Assembly: GCF_014266025.1 (NCBI RefSeq)
Contig: NZ_JACMYC010000006.1
Coordinates: forward strand, 62,001 to 126,000
Direction of reading: 5' to 3'
DNA from: Nocardioides deserti
GTDB taxonomy: Bacteria > Actinomycetota > Actinomycetes > Propionibacteriales > Nocardioidaceae
DNA length: 64,000 nt
The notes under the pieces are model-generated. The model did not search any database. It worked only from the letters and a program-made list of their open reading frames with translations, and was not told the origin of the DNA. Made by a program: the position numbers and the translations under genes. Positions 16,383 to 25,172 of the stretch are shown here, one piece after another (positions within the stretch are counted from its first letter, which is position 1; the number at the start of each line of letters is the position of its first letter).

Positions 16383-17876
16383 TCAGCCCGCGGCGTGGCT
16401 GAGCAGCTGGTCGACCGGCGCGTGGTCGTCGGTCAGCACCTCGGCGTGGCCGACCCAGCCGTCGAGGCCGACGCCGGCCCGGGCCTCCCACGCGAGGTCG
16501 CGCCCGGCCAGCGAGCGGGTCACCGCGCCGAGGTCGAGCGGGCGGTCCGAGGCGACGACGACGAGGTTGCCGCCGTCGATCCGGCTGAACGCCCCGGGCC
16601 GGGCGACGAGGCCGACGTGGGCGAACACCTCGCGCAGGGTCGCCGCCTGCGCGCGGGCGAAGGCGAGCGGTCCGTGGTCGATGAGGTTGGCGACGTACAC
16701 CCCGTCGTCGCGCAGCACGCGCGACACCTGCTCCATGGCCTCGCGGGTCGTCAGGTGCCACGGCACGCTCACGCCGCCGAACGCGTCGCCGACCACGAGG
16801 TCGCGGCTGTCGGCGGGAAGGCGCTCGAGGCCGAGCCGCCCGTCCTCGACACGCACCTGCAGCGCCGGGCCGGTCTCGAGCCCCAGCAGGTCCCGGTCGA
16901 GGGCGAGCACGCCCGGGTCGATCTCCGAGACCAGGCTCGTCGTGCCCGGACGCACCTCGGCGAGGTAGCGGGGGAAGGTGAGCCCGCCGCCGCCCAGGTG
17001 GTACGCCGCCAGCGGCTCGCCCGCCGGGAAGGCCGTGTCGACGACGGACGCGATCGCCTGGACGTACTCGAACTCCAGGTGGGTGGCATCGTCGAGGTCG
17101 ACGTAGGAGTGGCGCAGGCCGTCGAGCACCAGCACCCGCCCGGACCCGCCCGGCGGCTCGGCCTCGACCCGGGCGCAGTGGTAGCGCGTCTCCACGTCGC
17201 AGCCGCCCGGCGCCAGGACCGCCGCGAGGCCGCCGATGCCGGCGCCGCCGACCAGGAGCGCCAGCGCCGGGGCGGCCGCCCGCCAGCCCCGCACCCGCAC
17301 GCCGACCACGACCGCCACCAGCACGAGCAGGACGCCGAGCCCGACGAGGATGCCGCTGACCGGCAGGGTCGAGACCAGCACGAACCCGGTGAGCACGGTG
17401 CCGACGATCGACCCGGCGGTGCCGATGCCGGAGAGCCGGCCGACGACCGTCCCGGTCTCCGTCAGCGAGGTGAGCGCCAGCTTGGTGACCATCGGCGTGA
17501 CCGCCGAGAGCAGCGCGCCCGGCACGCCGATGGCGAAAGCGGTGGCGGGCAGCAGCAGCGAGCCGTCACCGGCCTCGGCCGCGCCCCGGACCAGGAACGG
17601 TGTGCCGGCGACCACCACCCCCGACACCCCGAGCAGCGGTGCCAGGGCCGCCCGGGGATCGACGACGTCCGCCGCCCGGCCCCCGGCCCACGAGCCGACC
17701 GCGATCGCGGTGAGCGCAAGGCCGATCACCAGGGTGTTGGTCTCCAGCGTCAGCCCGAGGTACGGCGCGAGCAGCCGCAGCGCGACGAGCTCGACGACGA
17801 GCACCGCCGCCGACGAGCCGAAGACGAGCGCGGCCGACTCCCGGGGTCCGGGAACCGGGCCGCGCCCGCCGCGCAC
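16383..17876 (-). CDS. Membrane-fused spermidine-synthase-like protein
   Basis: A 497-residue protein. Residues 1-215 contain about seven membrane helices of the type found fused to spermidine synthase domains. Residues 240-490 form a Rossmann methyltransferase-like fold with GGGGLTFPRYL (nucleotide loop), SEIDPGV (acidic residue that would hold the ribose) and VVGDAF. The usual synthase catalytic Asp region is present as GDAFGG, but polyamine activity is unproven. The GTG at 17876 starts 3 bases after the deoA stop, so it is the last gene of the nucleoside operon. Why a synthase-like protein ends a nucleoside salvage operon is unclear. Confidence 0.8.
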   Translation of the reverse strand: MRGGRGPVPGPRESAALVFGSSAAVLVVELVALRLLAPYLGLTLETNTLVIGLALTAIAVGSWAGGRAADVVDPRAALAPLLGVSGVVVAGTPFLVRGAAEAGDGSLLLPATAFAIGVPGALLSAVTPMVTKLALTSLTETGTVVGRLSGIGTAGSIVGTVLTGFVLVSTLPVSGILVGLGVLLVLVAVVVGVRVRGWRAAAPALALLVGGAGIGGLAAVLAPGGCDVETRYHCARVEAEPPGGSGRVLVLDGLRHSYVDLDDATHLEFEYVQAIASVVDTAFPAGEPLAAYHLGGGGLTFPRYLAEVRPGTTSLVSEIDPGVLALDRDLLGLETGPALQVRVEDGRLGLERLPADSRDLVVGDAFGGVSVPWHLTTREAMEQVSRVLRDDGVYVANLIDHGPLAFARAQAATLREVFAHVGLVARPGAFSRIDGGNLVVVASDRPLDLGAVTRSLAGRDLAWEARAGVGLDGWVGHAEVLTDDHAPVDQLLSHAAG

Positions 17877-17879
17877 CGG

Positions 17880-19166
17880 TCAGCCGATCCGGTCGATGAC
17901 GAGCGGTCCGGGCGTGAAGTCGGTGTCGCCGGCGGCGACCTCGTAGCCGCCCTCGAGCGAGGCGAGCGCCCGCTCGAAGCGGTGCTCGTCGTCGGTGAGC
18001 AGCGTGAAGAGCGGCTCGCCCTCGGCGACCCGGTCACCGGGGCGCGCGTGCCAGACGACGCCCGCGCCGGCCTGCACCGGGTCCTCCTTGCGGGCCCGGC
18101 CGGCGCCGAGGCGCCAGGCGGCCAGGCCGACCGACATCGCGTCGAGCCGGGTCAGCACACCGGTCGAGGGGGCGGTGACGACGTGCTGCTCGCGCGCGGT
18201 GGGCAGCTCCGCGTCGGGGTCCCCGTCCTGGGCGCGGATCATCGCTTTCCAGACGTCCATCGCCGAGCCGTCGGCCAGCTTGTCGGCCGGGTCCACGTCG
18301 GTGACGCCTGCACCGGCGAGCATCTCGCGGGCCAGCGCGACGGTGAGCTCGACGACGTCGGCGGGCCCGCCGCCCGCGAGCACCTCGACGGACTCCGCGA
18401 CCTCGATCGCGTTGCCGGCGGTGCGGCCGAGCGGGACGGACATGTCGGTGAGCAGCGCGGTGGTCCGCACGCCGGCGTCGGTGCCGAGCGCGACCATCGT
18501 CTCGGCGAGCTCGCGCGCGCGGGCGACGTCCTTCATGAAGGCGCCGGAGCCGACCTTGACGTCGAGCACGAGCGCGCCGGTGCCCTCGGCGATCTTCTTG
18601 CTCATGATCGACGACGCGATGAGCGGGATCGCCTCGACGGTGCCGGTGACGTCGCGCAGGGCGTAGAGCTTCTTGTCCGCGGGGGCCAGGCCCTCGCCGG
18701 CGGCGCAGATGACCGCGCCGACCGACTCCAGCTGCTCCATCATCTCGGCGTTGGTCAGCGACGCGCGCCAGCCGGGGATCGCCTCGAGCTTGTCGAGCGT
18801 GCCGCCGGTGTGCCCGAGCCCGCGTCCGGAGAGCTGCGGCACCGCCACGCCGCAGGCCGCGACCAGCGGCGCGAGCGGCAGGGTGATCTTGTCGCCGACG
18901 CCGCCGGTTGAGTGCTTGTCGGCGGTCGGGCGGGAGAGGGCGGAGAAGTCCATCCGCTCCCCCGACGCGATCATCGCGGCGGTCCACCGGGCGATCTCGC
19001 GCTGGTCCATGCCGTTGAGCAGGATCGCCATGGCCAGCGAGGCCATCTGCTCGTCGGCGACGTCGCCACGCGTGTAGGCGTCGACGACCCAGTCGATCTG
19101 GGAGTCGCTCAGGGACTGGCGGTCCCGCTTGGCGGTGATCACCTCGACGGCGTCGTGGGTGCTCAA
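17880..19166 (-). CDS. deoA: Thymidine phosphorylase
   Basis: A 428-residue enzyme that splits thymidine or deoxyuridine with phosphate into base and deoxyribose 1-phosphate. Family motifs: KHSTGGVGDK (phosphate binding), SGRGLGHTGGTLDKLE, MSKKIAEG and KVGSGAFM. Length and domain order (alpha, alpha/beta, C-terminal PYNP domain) are normal. The start is a TTG at 19166 whose bases overlap the cdd stop (TTGA), with GAGGAGA upstream; no ATG or GTG is available at this position. Translational coupling with cdd fits the pathway, since cytidine deaminase feeds (deoxy)uridine to this enzyme. Confidence 0.95.
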   Translation of the reverse strand: MSTHDAVEVITAKRDRQSLSDSQIDWVVDAYTRGDVADEQMASLAMAILLNGMDQREIARWTAAMIASGERMDFSALSRPTADKHSTGGVGDKITLPLAPLVAACGVAVPQLSGRGLGHTGGTLDKLEAIPGWRASLTNAEMMEQLESVGAVICAAGEGLAPADKKLYALRDVTGTVEAIPLIASSIMSKKIAEGTGALVLDVKVGSGAFMKDVARARELAETMVALGTDAGVRTTALLTDMSVPLGRTAGNAIEVAESVEVLAGGGPADVVELTVALAREMLAGAGVTDVDPADKLADGSAMDVWKAMIRAQDGDPDAELPTAREQHVVTAPSTGVLTRLDAMSVGLAAWRLGAGRARKEDPVQAGAGVVWHARPGDRVAEGEPLFTLLTDDEHRFERALASLEGGYEVAAGDTDFTPGPLVIDRIG

Positions 19167-19582
19167 GACTGTTCTCCTCTCGCCAGGTCGTCCGGTCCGA
19201 ACGCCTGGGGCAGCACCTCGGTCATGGGTCGCACGCCGAGGGGGGTCATCACCTGCAGGTCCGCGCCGCCGTTCTCCCACAGCAGCTGGCGGCAGCGGCC
19301 GCACGGCATGATCACCGTGCCCCCGCTGTCGACGCACACGAAGTGGGTCAGCAGCCCGCCACCGGTCATGTGGAGCTGGCTCACCAGCCCGCACTCGGCG
19401 CACAGCGTCACGCCGTACCCGGCGTTCTCCACGTTGCACCCCGCCACGGTGCGCCCGTCCTGGACGACCGCGGCGGCGCCGACGGGGTAGCCGGAGTACG
19501 GCGCGTACGCGCGCCGCATCGCCGCGACGGCCTGCTCGCGCAGGCCCTCCCAGTCGAACTCCTCGCTCGTGCCCTGGCTCAT
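19163..19582 (-). CDS. cdd: Cytidine deaminase
   Basis: A 139-residue zinc enzyme converting (deoxy)cytidine to (deoxy)uridine. The active site is intact: NVENAGYG, CAE with the proton-shuttle Glu, and PCGRCRQLLWE with the two further zinc cysteines, as in the short tetrameric family. The ATG at 19582 has GGAG 8 bases upstream; a GTG three codons earlier overlaps the permease stop and is an alternative. It sits between the second permease and deoA in one continuous transcript, so imported cytidine is deaminated and passed on. Confidence 0.95.
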   Translation of the reverse strand: MSQGTSEEFDWEGLREQAVAAMRRAYAPYSGYPVGAAAVVQDGRTVAGCNVENAGYGVTLCAECGLVSQLHMTGGGLLTHFVCVDSGGTVIMPCGRCRQLLWENGGADLQVMTPLGVRPMTEVLPQAFGPDDLARGEQS

Positions 19583-19587
19583 CGCCG

Positions 19588-20934
19588 TCACTCCTTCACG
19601 TACGGCTCGCCGTCGGCCGCCGGCGGGCGGACCCGGCCGACGAAGCCGGCCACGGCGATGATGGTGGCGAGGTACGGCGCCGCGCCGAGCAGCTCGCCGG
19701 GGACCGGCTGCACGAACGACAGCTGGTTCTGCAGGTTCCACATGAAGCCGAAGAACACCGCGGCGAAGGTCGCGCCGACCGGGTGCCAGCGGCCCATGAT
19801 CACCGCGGCGAGCGCGATGAAGCCGGTGCCGGCCGAGACCTCGCGGTCGAAGGCGCCGGTGGAGCCCACGGTGTAGTAGGCCCCGCCGAGGCCGGCGAAG
19901 ACGCCGCCGAGGAGCACCGCCTGCCAGCGGACCCGGTTGACCTGGATGCCGACGGTGTCGGCGGCCTTCGGGTGCTCGCCGACCGCGCGGACCCGCAGGC
20001 CCCACCGGGTCTGGAAGAGCAGGAAGGTGACGAGCGCGACCGAGGCGTACATCAGGTAGACCAGCAGCGTCTGGTTGAACAGCGCGTCGCCGACGACCGG
20101 GATGTCCGCGAGGACCGGGATCTCGATCTTCTCCAGCACCTGCGGGTCGTTGAGCGTCTCCTTGTGGTCGCTCGGGATCTGGCCGAGCAGGAAGCTGGTC
20201 AGGCCGGTCGCGAAGGCGACGAGCACGACGCCGAGGACGACCTGGTTGACCCGGTAGCGCAGAGCGAACCAGCCGAGCATCGCCGCGATGAGGACACCGG
20301 CGAGGACGCCGCCGAGCAGGCCGAAGACCGCGCACAGGGCGACCGGGATGAAGACCAACGAGCTGTAGGCGATGCTGGAGAACACCGAGGCGAAGAACGC
20401 GCCGGAGAGGAACTGCGCCTCGATGGCGATGTTGATGACACCGGCCCGCTCGCACAGGCAGCCGGCCAGCGCGCCCAGCACCAGCGGCGTCGCGATCCGG
20501 ATGGTGCCCGGGATCGGGTTGGCGATGAAGACCTGGATACCGCCCTCGGCCTGGTCGGTGTAGGCCCACATGAGGAACCCGGCGTAGAACGCCAGCCCCA
20601 CGAGGATGCCGAGCAGCGCACCCTTCCAGCCGCGCGGGAACCGGTCGAGCGCCGCGAGCACGAGCGCGATCGCGGCGATGACGACCGCGCCCCAGGAGAT
20701 GTAGGTCGCGTTGCCGTCCTTCGGCACGAACTCGGCGGTGCGCTTCTCACCGAGCAGGTAGGTGAACGCCGGGTCGTCGACCAGCAGCGCGAAGACCACC
20801 AGCGACGCGAGCACCAGCCCGAAGGTGATGACCAGGCGCACCTGGCGGCGTACGTCGGCACGGTCGCGGACGGGAGCCTCGGGGGCCCCGGGGCCCGGGC
20901 TGGCCGGGGCCGGCCCGGTCGTGGTCGTCGTCAT
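19588..20934 (-). CDS. ABC transporter permease, nucleoside (second)
   Basis: A 448-residue integral membrane protein of the BPD_transp_2 type (as in NupQ, YufQ and RnsD), with about nine or ten helices. The N-terminal 25 residues are a Thr/Pro/Gly-rich cytoplasmic tail. The conserved cytoplasmic segment GLRVRAVGEHPKAADTVGI contacts the ATPase; its counterpart in the first permease is EMRAVGANPDAARTAGM. The insertion between helices around residues 55-75 (FVPKDGNATYISW) is external. ATG at 20934, 8 bases after the first permease's stop. Together the two permeases form the heterodimeric channel of the nucleoside importer. Confidence 0.93.
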   Translation of the reverse strand: MTTTTTGPAPASPGPGAPEAPVRDRADVRRQVRLVITFGLVLASLVVFALLVDDPAFTYLLGEKRTAEFVPKDGNATYISWGAVVIAAIALVLAALDRFPRGWKGALLGILVGLAFYAGFLMWAYTDQAEGGIQVFIANPIPGTIRIATPLVLGALAGCLCERAGVINIAIEAQFLSGAFFASVFSSIAYSSLVFIPVALCAVFGLLGGVLAGVLIAAMLGWFALRYRVNQVVLGVVLVAFATGLTSFLLGQIPSDHKETLNDPQVLEKIEIPVLADIPVVGDALFNQTLLVYLMYASVALVTFLLFQTRWGLRVRAVGEHPKAADTVGIQVNRVRWQAVLLGGVFAGLGGAYYTVGSTGAFDREVSAGTGFIALAAVIMGRWHPVGATFAAVFFGFMWNLQNQLSFVQPVPGELLGAAPYLATIIAVAGFVGRVRPPAADGEPYVKE

Positions 20935-20942
20935 GTCGTCCC

Positions 20943-22199
20943 TCACCAACCCGTCGCCATCACGTCGGCCTTGCGGCCCTGGCCGCGCAGCCGGAAGATC
21001 CCGCGCACCAGCGCCGGCGCCGCCACGAAGAGCACGATCAGCGCCTGCAGCACCTGCGTGAGCTCCGGCGGCACGCCGGCGGCGCCCTGCATGCTCAGGC
21101 CGCCCGCGGAGAGCGCGCCGAAGAGCAGGCCGGCGAGCACGGTGCCGAGCGGAGTGGTCCGGCCCAGCAGCGCGACCGTGATCGCGTCGAAGCCGACCGT
21201 GCCCGCGACCTGGTCGGTCAGCGAGTCCTGGCGGCCCAGCACGGTCATCGTGGCCGCGAGGCCGGCGAGCATGCCGGCCAGCGCCATCGCCGAGACGTAG
21301 ACCCGGGCCACGCTCATGCCCGCGGTCCGCGCCGCGTCGGGGTTGGCACCCACCGCGCGCATCTCGAAGCCGAGCGTGCTGCGCTCGAGCAGCCACCACA
21401 CGAACAGCGCGGCGACGACGGCGAGCAGGACGCCGACGTGCACGCCGGCGATGGTCGGGAACGCGGCGCTGTCGTCGACCGGCGGCGAGAGCAGGTTGTC
21501 GCTGTCGGGGCGCTGGAGCGCCTCCTTGCCCAGGAAGTAGAGCATCGTGAAGCGGCCGACGTAGTTGAGCATGATCGTCGTGATCACCTCGTGGGCGCCG
21601 GTCCGCGCCTTGAGGATGCCCGCGATCGCGCCCCACGCGGCGCCGGCGACCAGCGCGCCGAGCAGCGCGGCCAGCAGGTGGATGCCCGGCGGCAGGTCGT
21701 AGTGGAAGCCGATGAAGCCGCCGACCAGCGCGCCGAGCAGGATCTGGCCCTGCGCGCCGATGTTGAACATGCCGGCGCGGAACGCCAGGCTCACGCCGAG
21801 GCCGGCGCAGATCAGCGGCGCGGCCCGCTCGAGGGTGCGGGTCCAGGCGGTGCCGGAGCCGATCGAGCCGGAGATCAGGGCGCGGTAGCCGTCCCAGACC
21901 GCCTCGCCGGAGAACTTGAAGAAGTCCCACGGGTAGCTGAAGAAGTAGCTCAGCGACTCCACCACGCGCGGGGTCGAGAACATGATGAGCAGGGCGCCGA
22001 CGAGCAGCGCCAGCACCACCGCAGCGATGCTGTCGACGACGGTGGGCAGCCAGGAGGTCAGGTCGCGGTCGCGCCCGGCCCCGTTCCTGGCGGCGTCGTT
22101 CTTGCCCGCCGGCACGGCGCCCTGGGTGGTCGTGCCCTGGCCCTGGTCGCCGTTGTCCGGGGTGCCCGGGCCGAGCGGGTCCTTCGGGGTCTCGCTCAT
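20943..22199 (-). CDS. ABC transporter permease, nucleoside (first)
   Basis: A 418-residue BPD_transp_2 permease (as in NupP, YufP and RnsC). A 45-residue hydrophilic N-terminus precedes about nine membrane helices. Conserved features: PLICAGLGVSLAFRAGMFNIGAQGQ in the early helices and the EMRAVGANPDAARTAGM coupling segment. Its ATG overlaps the stop of the ATPase gene in an ATGA junction. It pairs with the second permease and the BMP lipoprotein for uptake of purine and/or pyrimidine nucleosides, as known for this family. Confidence 0.93.
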   Translation of the reverse strand: MSETPKDPLGPGTPDNGDQGQGTTTQGAVPAGKNDAARNGAGRDRDLTSWLPTVVDSIAAVVLALLVGALLIMFSTPRVVESLSYFFSYPWDFFKFSGEAVWDGYRALISGSIGSGTAWTRTLERAAPLICAGLGVSLAFRAGMFNIGAQGQILLGALVGGFIGFHYDLPPGIHLLAALLGALVAGAAWGAIAGILKARTGAHEVITTIMLNYVGRFTMLYFLGKEALQRPDSDNLLSPPVDDSAAFPTIAGVHVGVLLAVVAALFVWWLLERSTLGFEMRAVGANPDAARTAGMSVARVYVSAMALAGMLAGLAATMTVLGRQDSLTDQVAGTVGFDAITVALLGRTTPLGTVLAGLLFGALSAGGLSMQGAAGVPPELTQVLQALIVLFVAAPALVRGIFRLRGQGRKADVMATGW

Positions 22200-23719
22200 G
22201 CCGCACCGCCGTTCGCGGCCGCAGAGGTGGTGGCCCCGGCCATCATCAGTCCGATCTCCTCACGAGGGATGCTGGGGTCGACGGTGCCGACGATGCGGCC
22301 GTCGTACATGACCGCGATGCGGTCGGAGAGCGCGTAGATCTCGTCGAGCTCGGTCGACACGATGATCACGGCGGTGCCGCGGTCGCGCTCGGCGATGATC
22401 CGCTTGTGGATGAACTCGATCGAGCCGACGTCCACGCCGCGGGTGGGCTGGGAGGCGATGAGCACCTTCAGCGGGCGGGAGAACTCCCGCGCCACGACGA
22501 CCTTCTGCTGGTTGCCGCCCGAGAGGGACGCCACCGGCGTCTCCATCGTCTCGGTGCGGATGTCGAACTCCTCGATCCGGTGACGCGCGTTCGCCTCGAT
22601 CGCGTCGCGCTTCAGCACCGGGCCGCGGGAGAACTCCTCGTTGCGGAACAGGTCGAGCACGAGGTTCTCGCGGACGCTGAAGGAGCCGACGAAGCCGTCG
22701 TGCGAACGGTCCTCGGGGACGTAGCCGATGCCCTCCTCCAGGCTCTCGCGCGGGTTGTGCCTGCTGATGTCACGACCGTCGATCCAGACCTGGCCGGCGT
22801 CGGGCCGCACCAGGCCGAGCAGCGACTTGATCAGCTCGGTCTGGCCGTTGCCCTGGACGCCCGCGATGCCGAGCACCTCGCCGGCGCGCGCCTCGAAGCT
22901 GACGTCCTTGACCACGAGGTGGCCACGCGGGTCGACGACGCTGATCCCACGCGCCTCGAGCACCGCGGCGCCGCTCGTGGCCGGCGCCTTGTCCACGGTC
23001 AGCTGCACCGAGCGGCCCACCATCAGCTCGGCCAGCTCGGCCTCGCTGGCCGACGGCTGCGCCGTACCCACGACCTTGCCGCGGCGGATGACGCTGATCC
23101 GGTCGCCGATCGCCTTGACCTCGCGCAGCTTGTGGGTGATGAAGATGATCGACGTGCCCTGCTCCTTGAGCCCGCGCATGATCGCCATCAGCTCGTCGAT
23201 CTCCTGCGGCGTCAGGACCGCCGTGGGCTCGTCGAGGATCAGCACCTTCGCGTCGTTCGCGAGCGCCTTGAGGATCTCCACGCGCTGCTGTACGCCGACC
23301 GGGAGGTTCTCGACCAGCGCGTCGGGGTCGACCTTGAGGCCGTAGCGGTCCGAGAGGTCGCGGACCAGGCGCGACGCCGCCTTGCGGTCGAGCACGCCGC
23401 GGCGGGTCTGCTCGCGGCCGAGCATGACGTTCTCGGCGACGGTGAAGACGGGGACCAGCATGAAGTGCTGGTGGACCATCCCGATGCCGGCCTCGATCGC
23501 CTCACCCGGGGTGGAGAAGGTGACCGGCTCGCCGTCGACCACGATCTGGCCCTCGGTGGGCTCGAGCAGGCCGTAGAGCATGTTCATCAGGGTGGACTTG
23601 CCGGCACCGTTCTCGCCGAGGAGGCAGTGGATCTCGCCCGGCTCGACCGTGAGGTCGATGTGGTCGTTGGCCGTGAAGGAGCCGAACCGCTTGGTCAGCC
23701 CCTTGATCTCCAGCTTCAT
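22196..23719 (-). CDS. ABC transporter ATP-binding protein, nucleoside (double NBD)
   Basis: A 507-residue ATPase with two nucleotide-binding domains in tandem. NBD1 has a full Walker A (GENGAGKST) and LILDEPTA; its signature is LPVGVQQRVEI. NBD2 has a degenerate Walker A (GVQGNGQTE), a canonical LSGGNQQK signature and ASQPTRGVD in place of a normal Walker B. This asymmetry is normal for the RbsA/NupO family. ATG at 23719 preceded by GAGGAGA; a longer reading is not supported. Cytoplasmic, energising the two downstream permeases. Confidence 0.95.
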   Translation of the reverse strand: MKLEIKGLTKRFGSFTANDHIDLTVEPGEIHCLLGENGAGKSTLMNMLYGLLEPTEGQIVVDGEPVTFSTPGEAIEAGIGMVHQHFMLVPVFTVAENVMLGREQTRRGVLDRKAASRLVRDLSDRYGLKVDPDALVENLPVGVQQRVEILKALANDAKVLILDEPTAVLTPQEIDELMAIMRGLKEQGTSIIFITHKLREVKAIGDRISVIRRGKVVGTAQPSASEAELAELMVGRSVQLTVDKAPATSGAAVLEARGISVVDPRGHLVVKDVSFEARAGEVLGIAGVQGNGQTELIKSLLGLVRPDAGQVWIDGRDISRHNPRESLEEGIGYVPEDRSHDGFVGSFSVRENLVLDLFRNEEFSRGPVLKRDAIEANARHRIEEFDIRTETMETPVASLSGGNQQKVVVAREFSRPLKVLIASQPTRGVDVGSIEFIHKRIIAERDRGTAVIIVSTELDEIYALSDRIAVMYDGRIVGTVDPSIPREEIGLMMAGATTSAAANGGAA

Positions 23720-23801
23720 GGTCTCCTCGATGTGCCGCGTGGCGCGTCGTTGCACCGCTGGTCACCGGGCCCAGGGCCTCACGGCGACCAGAAGACGATA
23801 A

Positions 23802-23842
23802 GGGGCAGGCCGGGGACGGGTCTCCCCGCCCCGGCCTGCCCC
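23802..23842 (-). terminator. Intercistronic hairpin between lipoprotein and ATPase genes
   Basis: A perfect 14-bp stem (arms 23802-23815 and 23829-23842) with a 13-base loop, in the 170-base gap after the BMP lipoprotein gene. There is no T-run. It probably acts as a partial terminator or mRNA stabiliser, so the binding protein is made in excess over the transporter. Confidence 0.65.
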
Positions 23843-23889
23843 GTGGCCCACCGGGCCCCCGTCGTACGACGGGATCCGGTGGACCGAGG

Positions 23890-24981
23890 TCACTCGACGG
23901 TGATCTCCCCGTCGATGATCTGCTGCTTGAGCTCGTCGATCTTGCTCGAGAGCTCGTCGTCGATGTCAGCCTCCGGGCCGTACGGCGCCAGGCCGACGCC
24001 CTCGTTCTCCAGCGTGCCCTCGTAGACCTCGTTGGAGAAGGTGTCCTGGGCGGACTCGAGGATCGCCTGCTCGACGGCGACGTCCATGGCCTTGACGACC
24101 GAGGTCAGCAGCACGTCGCAGTACTCGGCGGCCGACTCGCAGCCGTCGGTGTCGACCCAGATGGCCTTGACGTCGTTGTCCTGGGCGGCCTGCAGGCCAC
24201 CGAGGCCGGCGGGACCGGCGACCGGGAAGATCACGTCGGCACCCTGGGTGATCATCTCCTCGGCGGTGGACTGGCCGAGGGTCTTGTTCTCGAAGTCGTT
24301 CGTGAACGAGCCCTCCTGGGTCTCGGGGTTCCACCCGATGACCTGGACGTCGGCGCCCTCGTCCTCGTTGTACTTCTGGACGCCCTGGTAGAAGCCGTTC
24401 ATGAAGATGGTGACGGTCGGGATGTTGACCCCACCGAAGGTGCCGACGGTGCCGGTCTCGGACTTCGCCGCGGCGAGGTAGCCCGCGAGGAAGGACGGCT
24501 CGGCGGTGTTGAAGGTCAGGCCCTTGACGTTCGGGAGCGGCTTCTCGTAGGCGAAGTCGACGATCGCGAAGTCGACGTCCTTGTTCTTCTTCGCCGCGGC
24601 CTCGGTCGCGTCGCCGAGCAGGAAGCCGACGGTGGCGATGGTGTTGCAGCCCTGCTGGACCATCTCGTTGATGTTGTCGCCGAACTCCGAGGGAGCGTTG
24701 GACTCCACCTCGGCGGTCTGCACGCCGTAGTCCTCGGCGGCCTTGGTCAGGCCGGCGTAGGAGGTCTGGTTGAAGGACTTGTCGTCGAAGCCGCCGGAGT
24801 CGGAGACGATGCAGGCCTTGTGGTCGGGGAACTGCTCGCTCGGCGCCTCGGAGGTCGCCTCGCTGGTCGGGGCGGACGAGCTCGGCTCACTCGCGCTTTC
24901 GTCGCTGTCGCGCTCACCGCACGCCGTCAGGGAGAGGGCCACCAGCCCGGCCACCATTGCCATACGAGCCGTCTTCTTCAC
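23890..24981 (-). CDS. BMP family nucleoside-binding lipoprotein
   Basis: A 363-residue substrate-binding lipoprotein of the BMP/PnrA family, anchored outside the cytoplasmic membrane. The GTG at 24981 follows CAGGAGG. The signal peptide has KK near the start, a hydrophobic core and the lipobox LTAC. A Ser/Glu-rich linker comes next, then the BMP fold: DSGGFDDKSFNQ (the ligand-binding DxGGFDDKSFNQ motif), GFLLGDA, AYLAA and VIFPVAGPAGLG. It is the first gene of the nucleoside importer operon. Family members bind purine and pyrimidine nucleosides, which agrees with cdd and deoA downstream. Confidence 0.95.
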   Translation of the reverse strand: MKKTARMAMVAGLVALSLTACGERDSDESASEPSSSAPTSEATSEAPSEQFPDHKACIVSDSGGFDDKSFNQTSYAGLTKAAEDYGVQTAEVESNAPSEFGDNINEMVQQGCNTIATVGFLLGDATEAAAKKNKDVDFAIVDFAYEKPLPNVKGLTFNTAEPSFLAGYLAAAKSETGTVGTFGGVNIPTVTIFMNGFYQGVQKYNEDEGADVQVIGWNPETQEGSFTNDFENKTLGQSTAEEMITQGADVIFPVAGPAGLGGLQAAQDNDVKAIWVDTDGCESAAEYCDVLLTSVVKAMDVAVEQAILESAQDTFSNEVYEGTLENEGVGLAPYGPEADIDDELSSKIDELKQQIIDGEITVE

Positions 24982-25034
24982 GGCACCTCCTGGAGATGTT
25001 GATCTGTCGCTCGCCCCGGACGGGGCACCGGCAC

Positions 25035-25040
25035 ACCCTA
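25035..25040 (-). promoter_or_regulatory. -10 box of the nucleoside importer operon
   Basis: TAGGGT on the minus strand, about 54 bases before the lipoprotein GTG. The transcript would carry a leader of roughly 45-50 bases with a strong Shine-Dalgarno sequence. Confidence 0.4.
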
Positions 25041-25172
25041 AGTCCCGGCGACGGCGCCGACGACCGGATCGGTGCCGTCGTGTCCCGGTTGTTACCTCGA
25101 CCGTGCCGAGCCGTGACCCGCGCCCCGATCCGAGCCCCGACCCGCGCCCGACCGGGCGGCCGGCGCAGCGGG

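Noticed and set aside
16200..18911. 903-codon plus-strand frame opposite the synthase-like gene and deoA
   Set aside because: Composition is typical of an antisense shadow; the genes on the other strand have full motifs.
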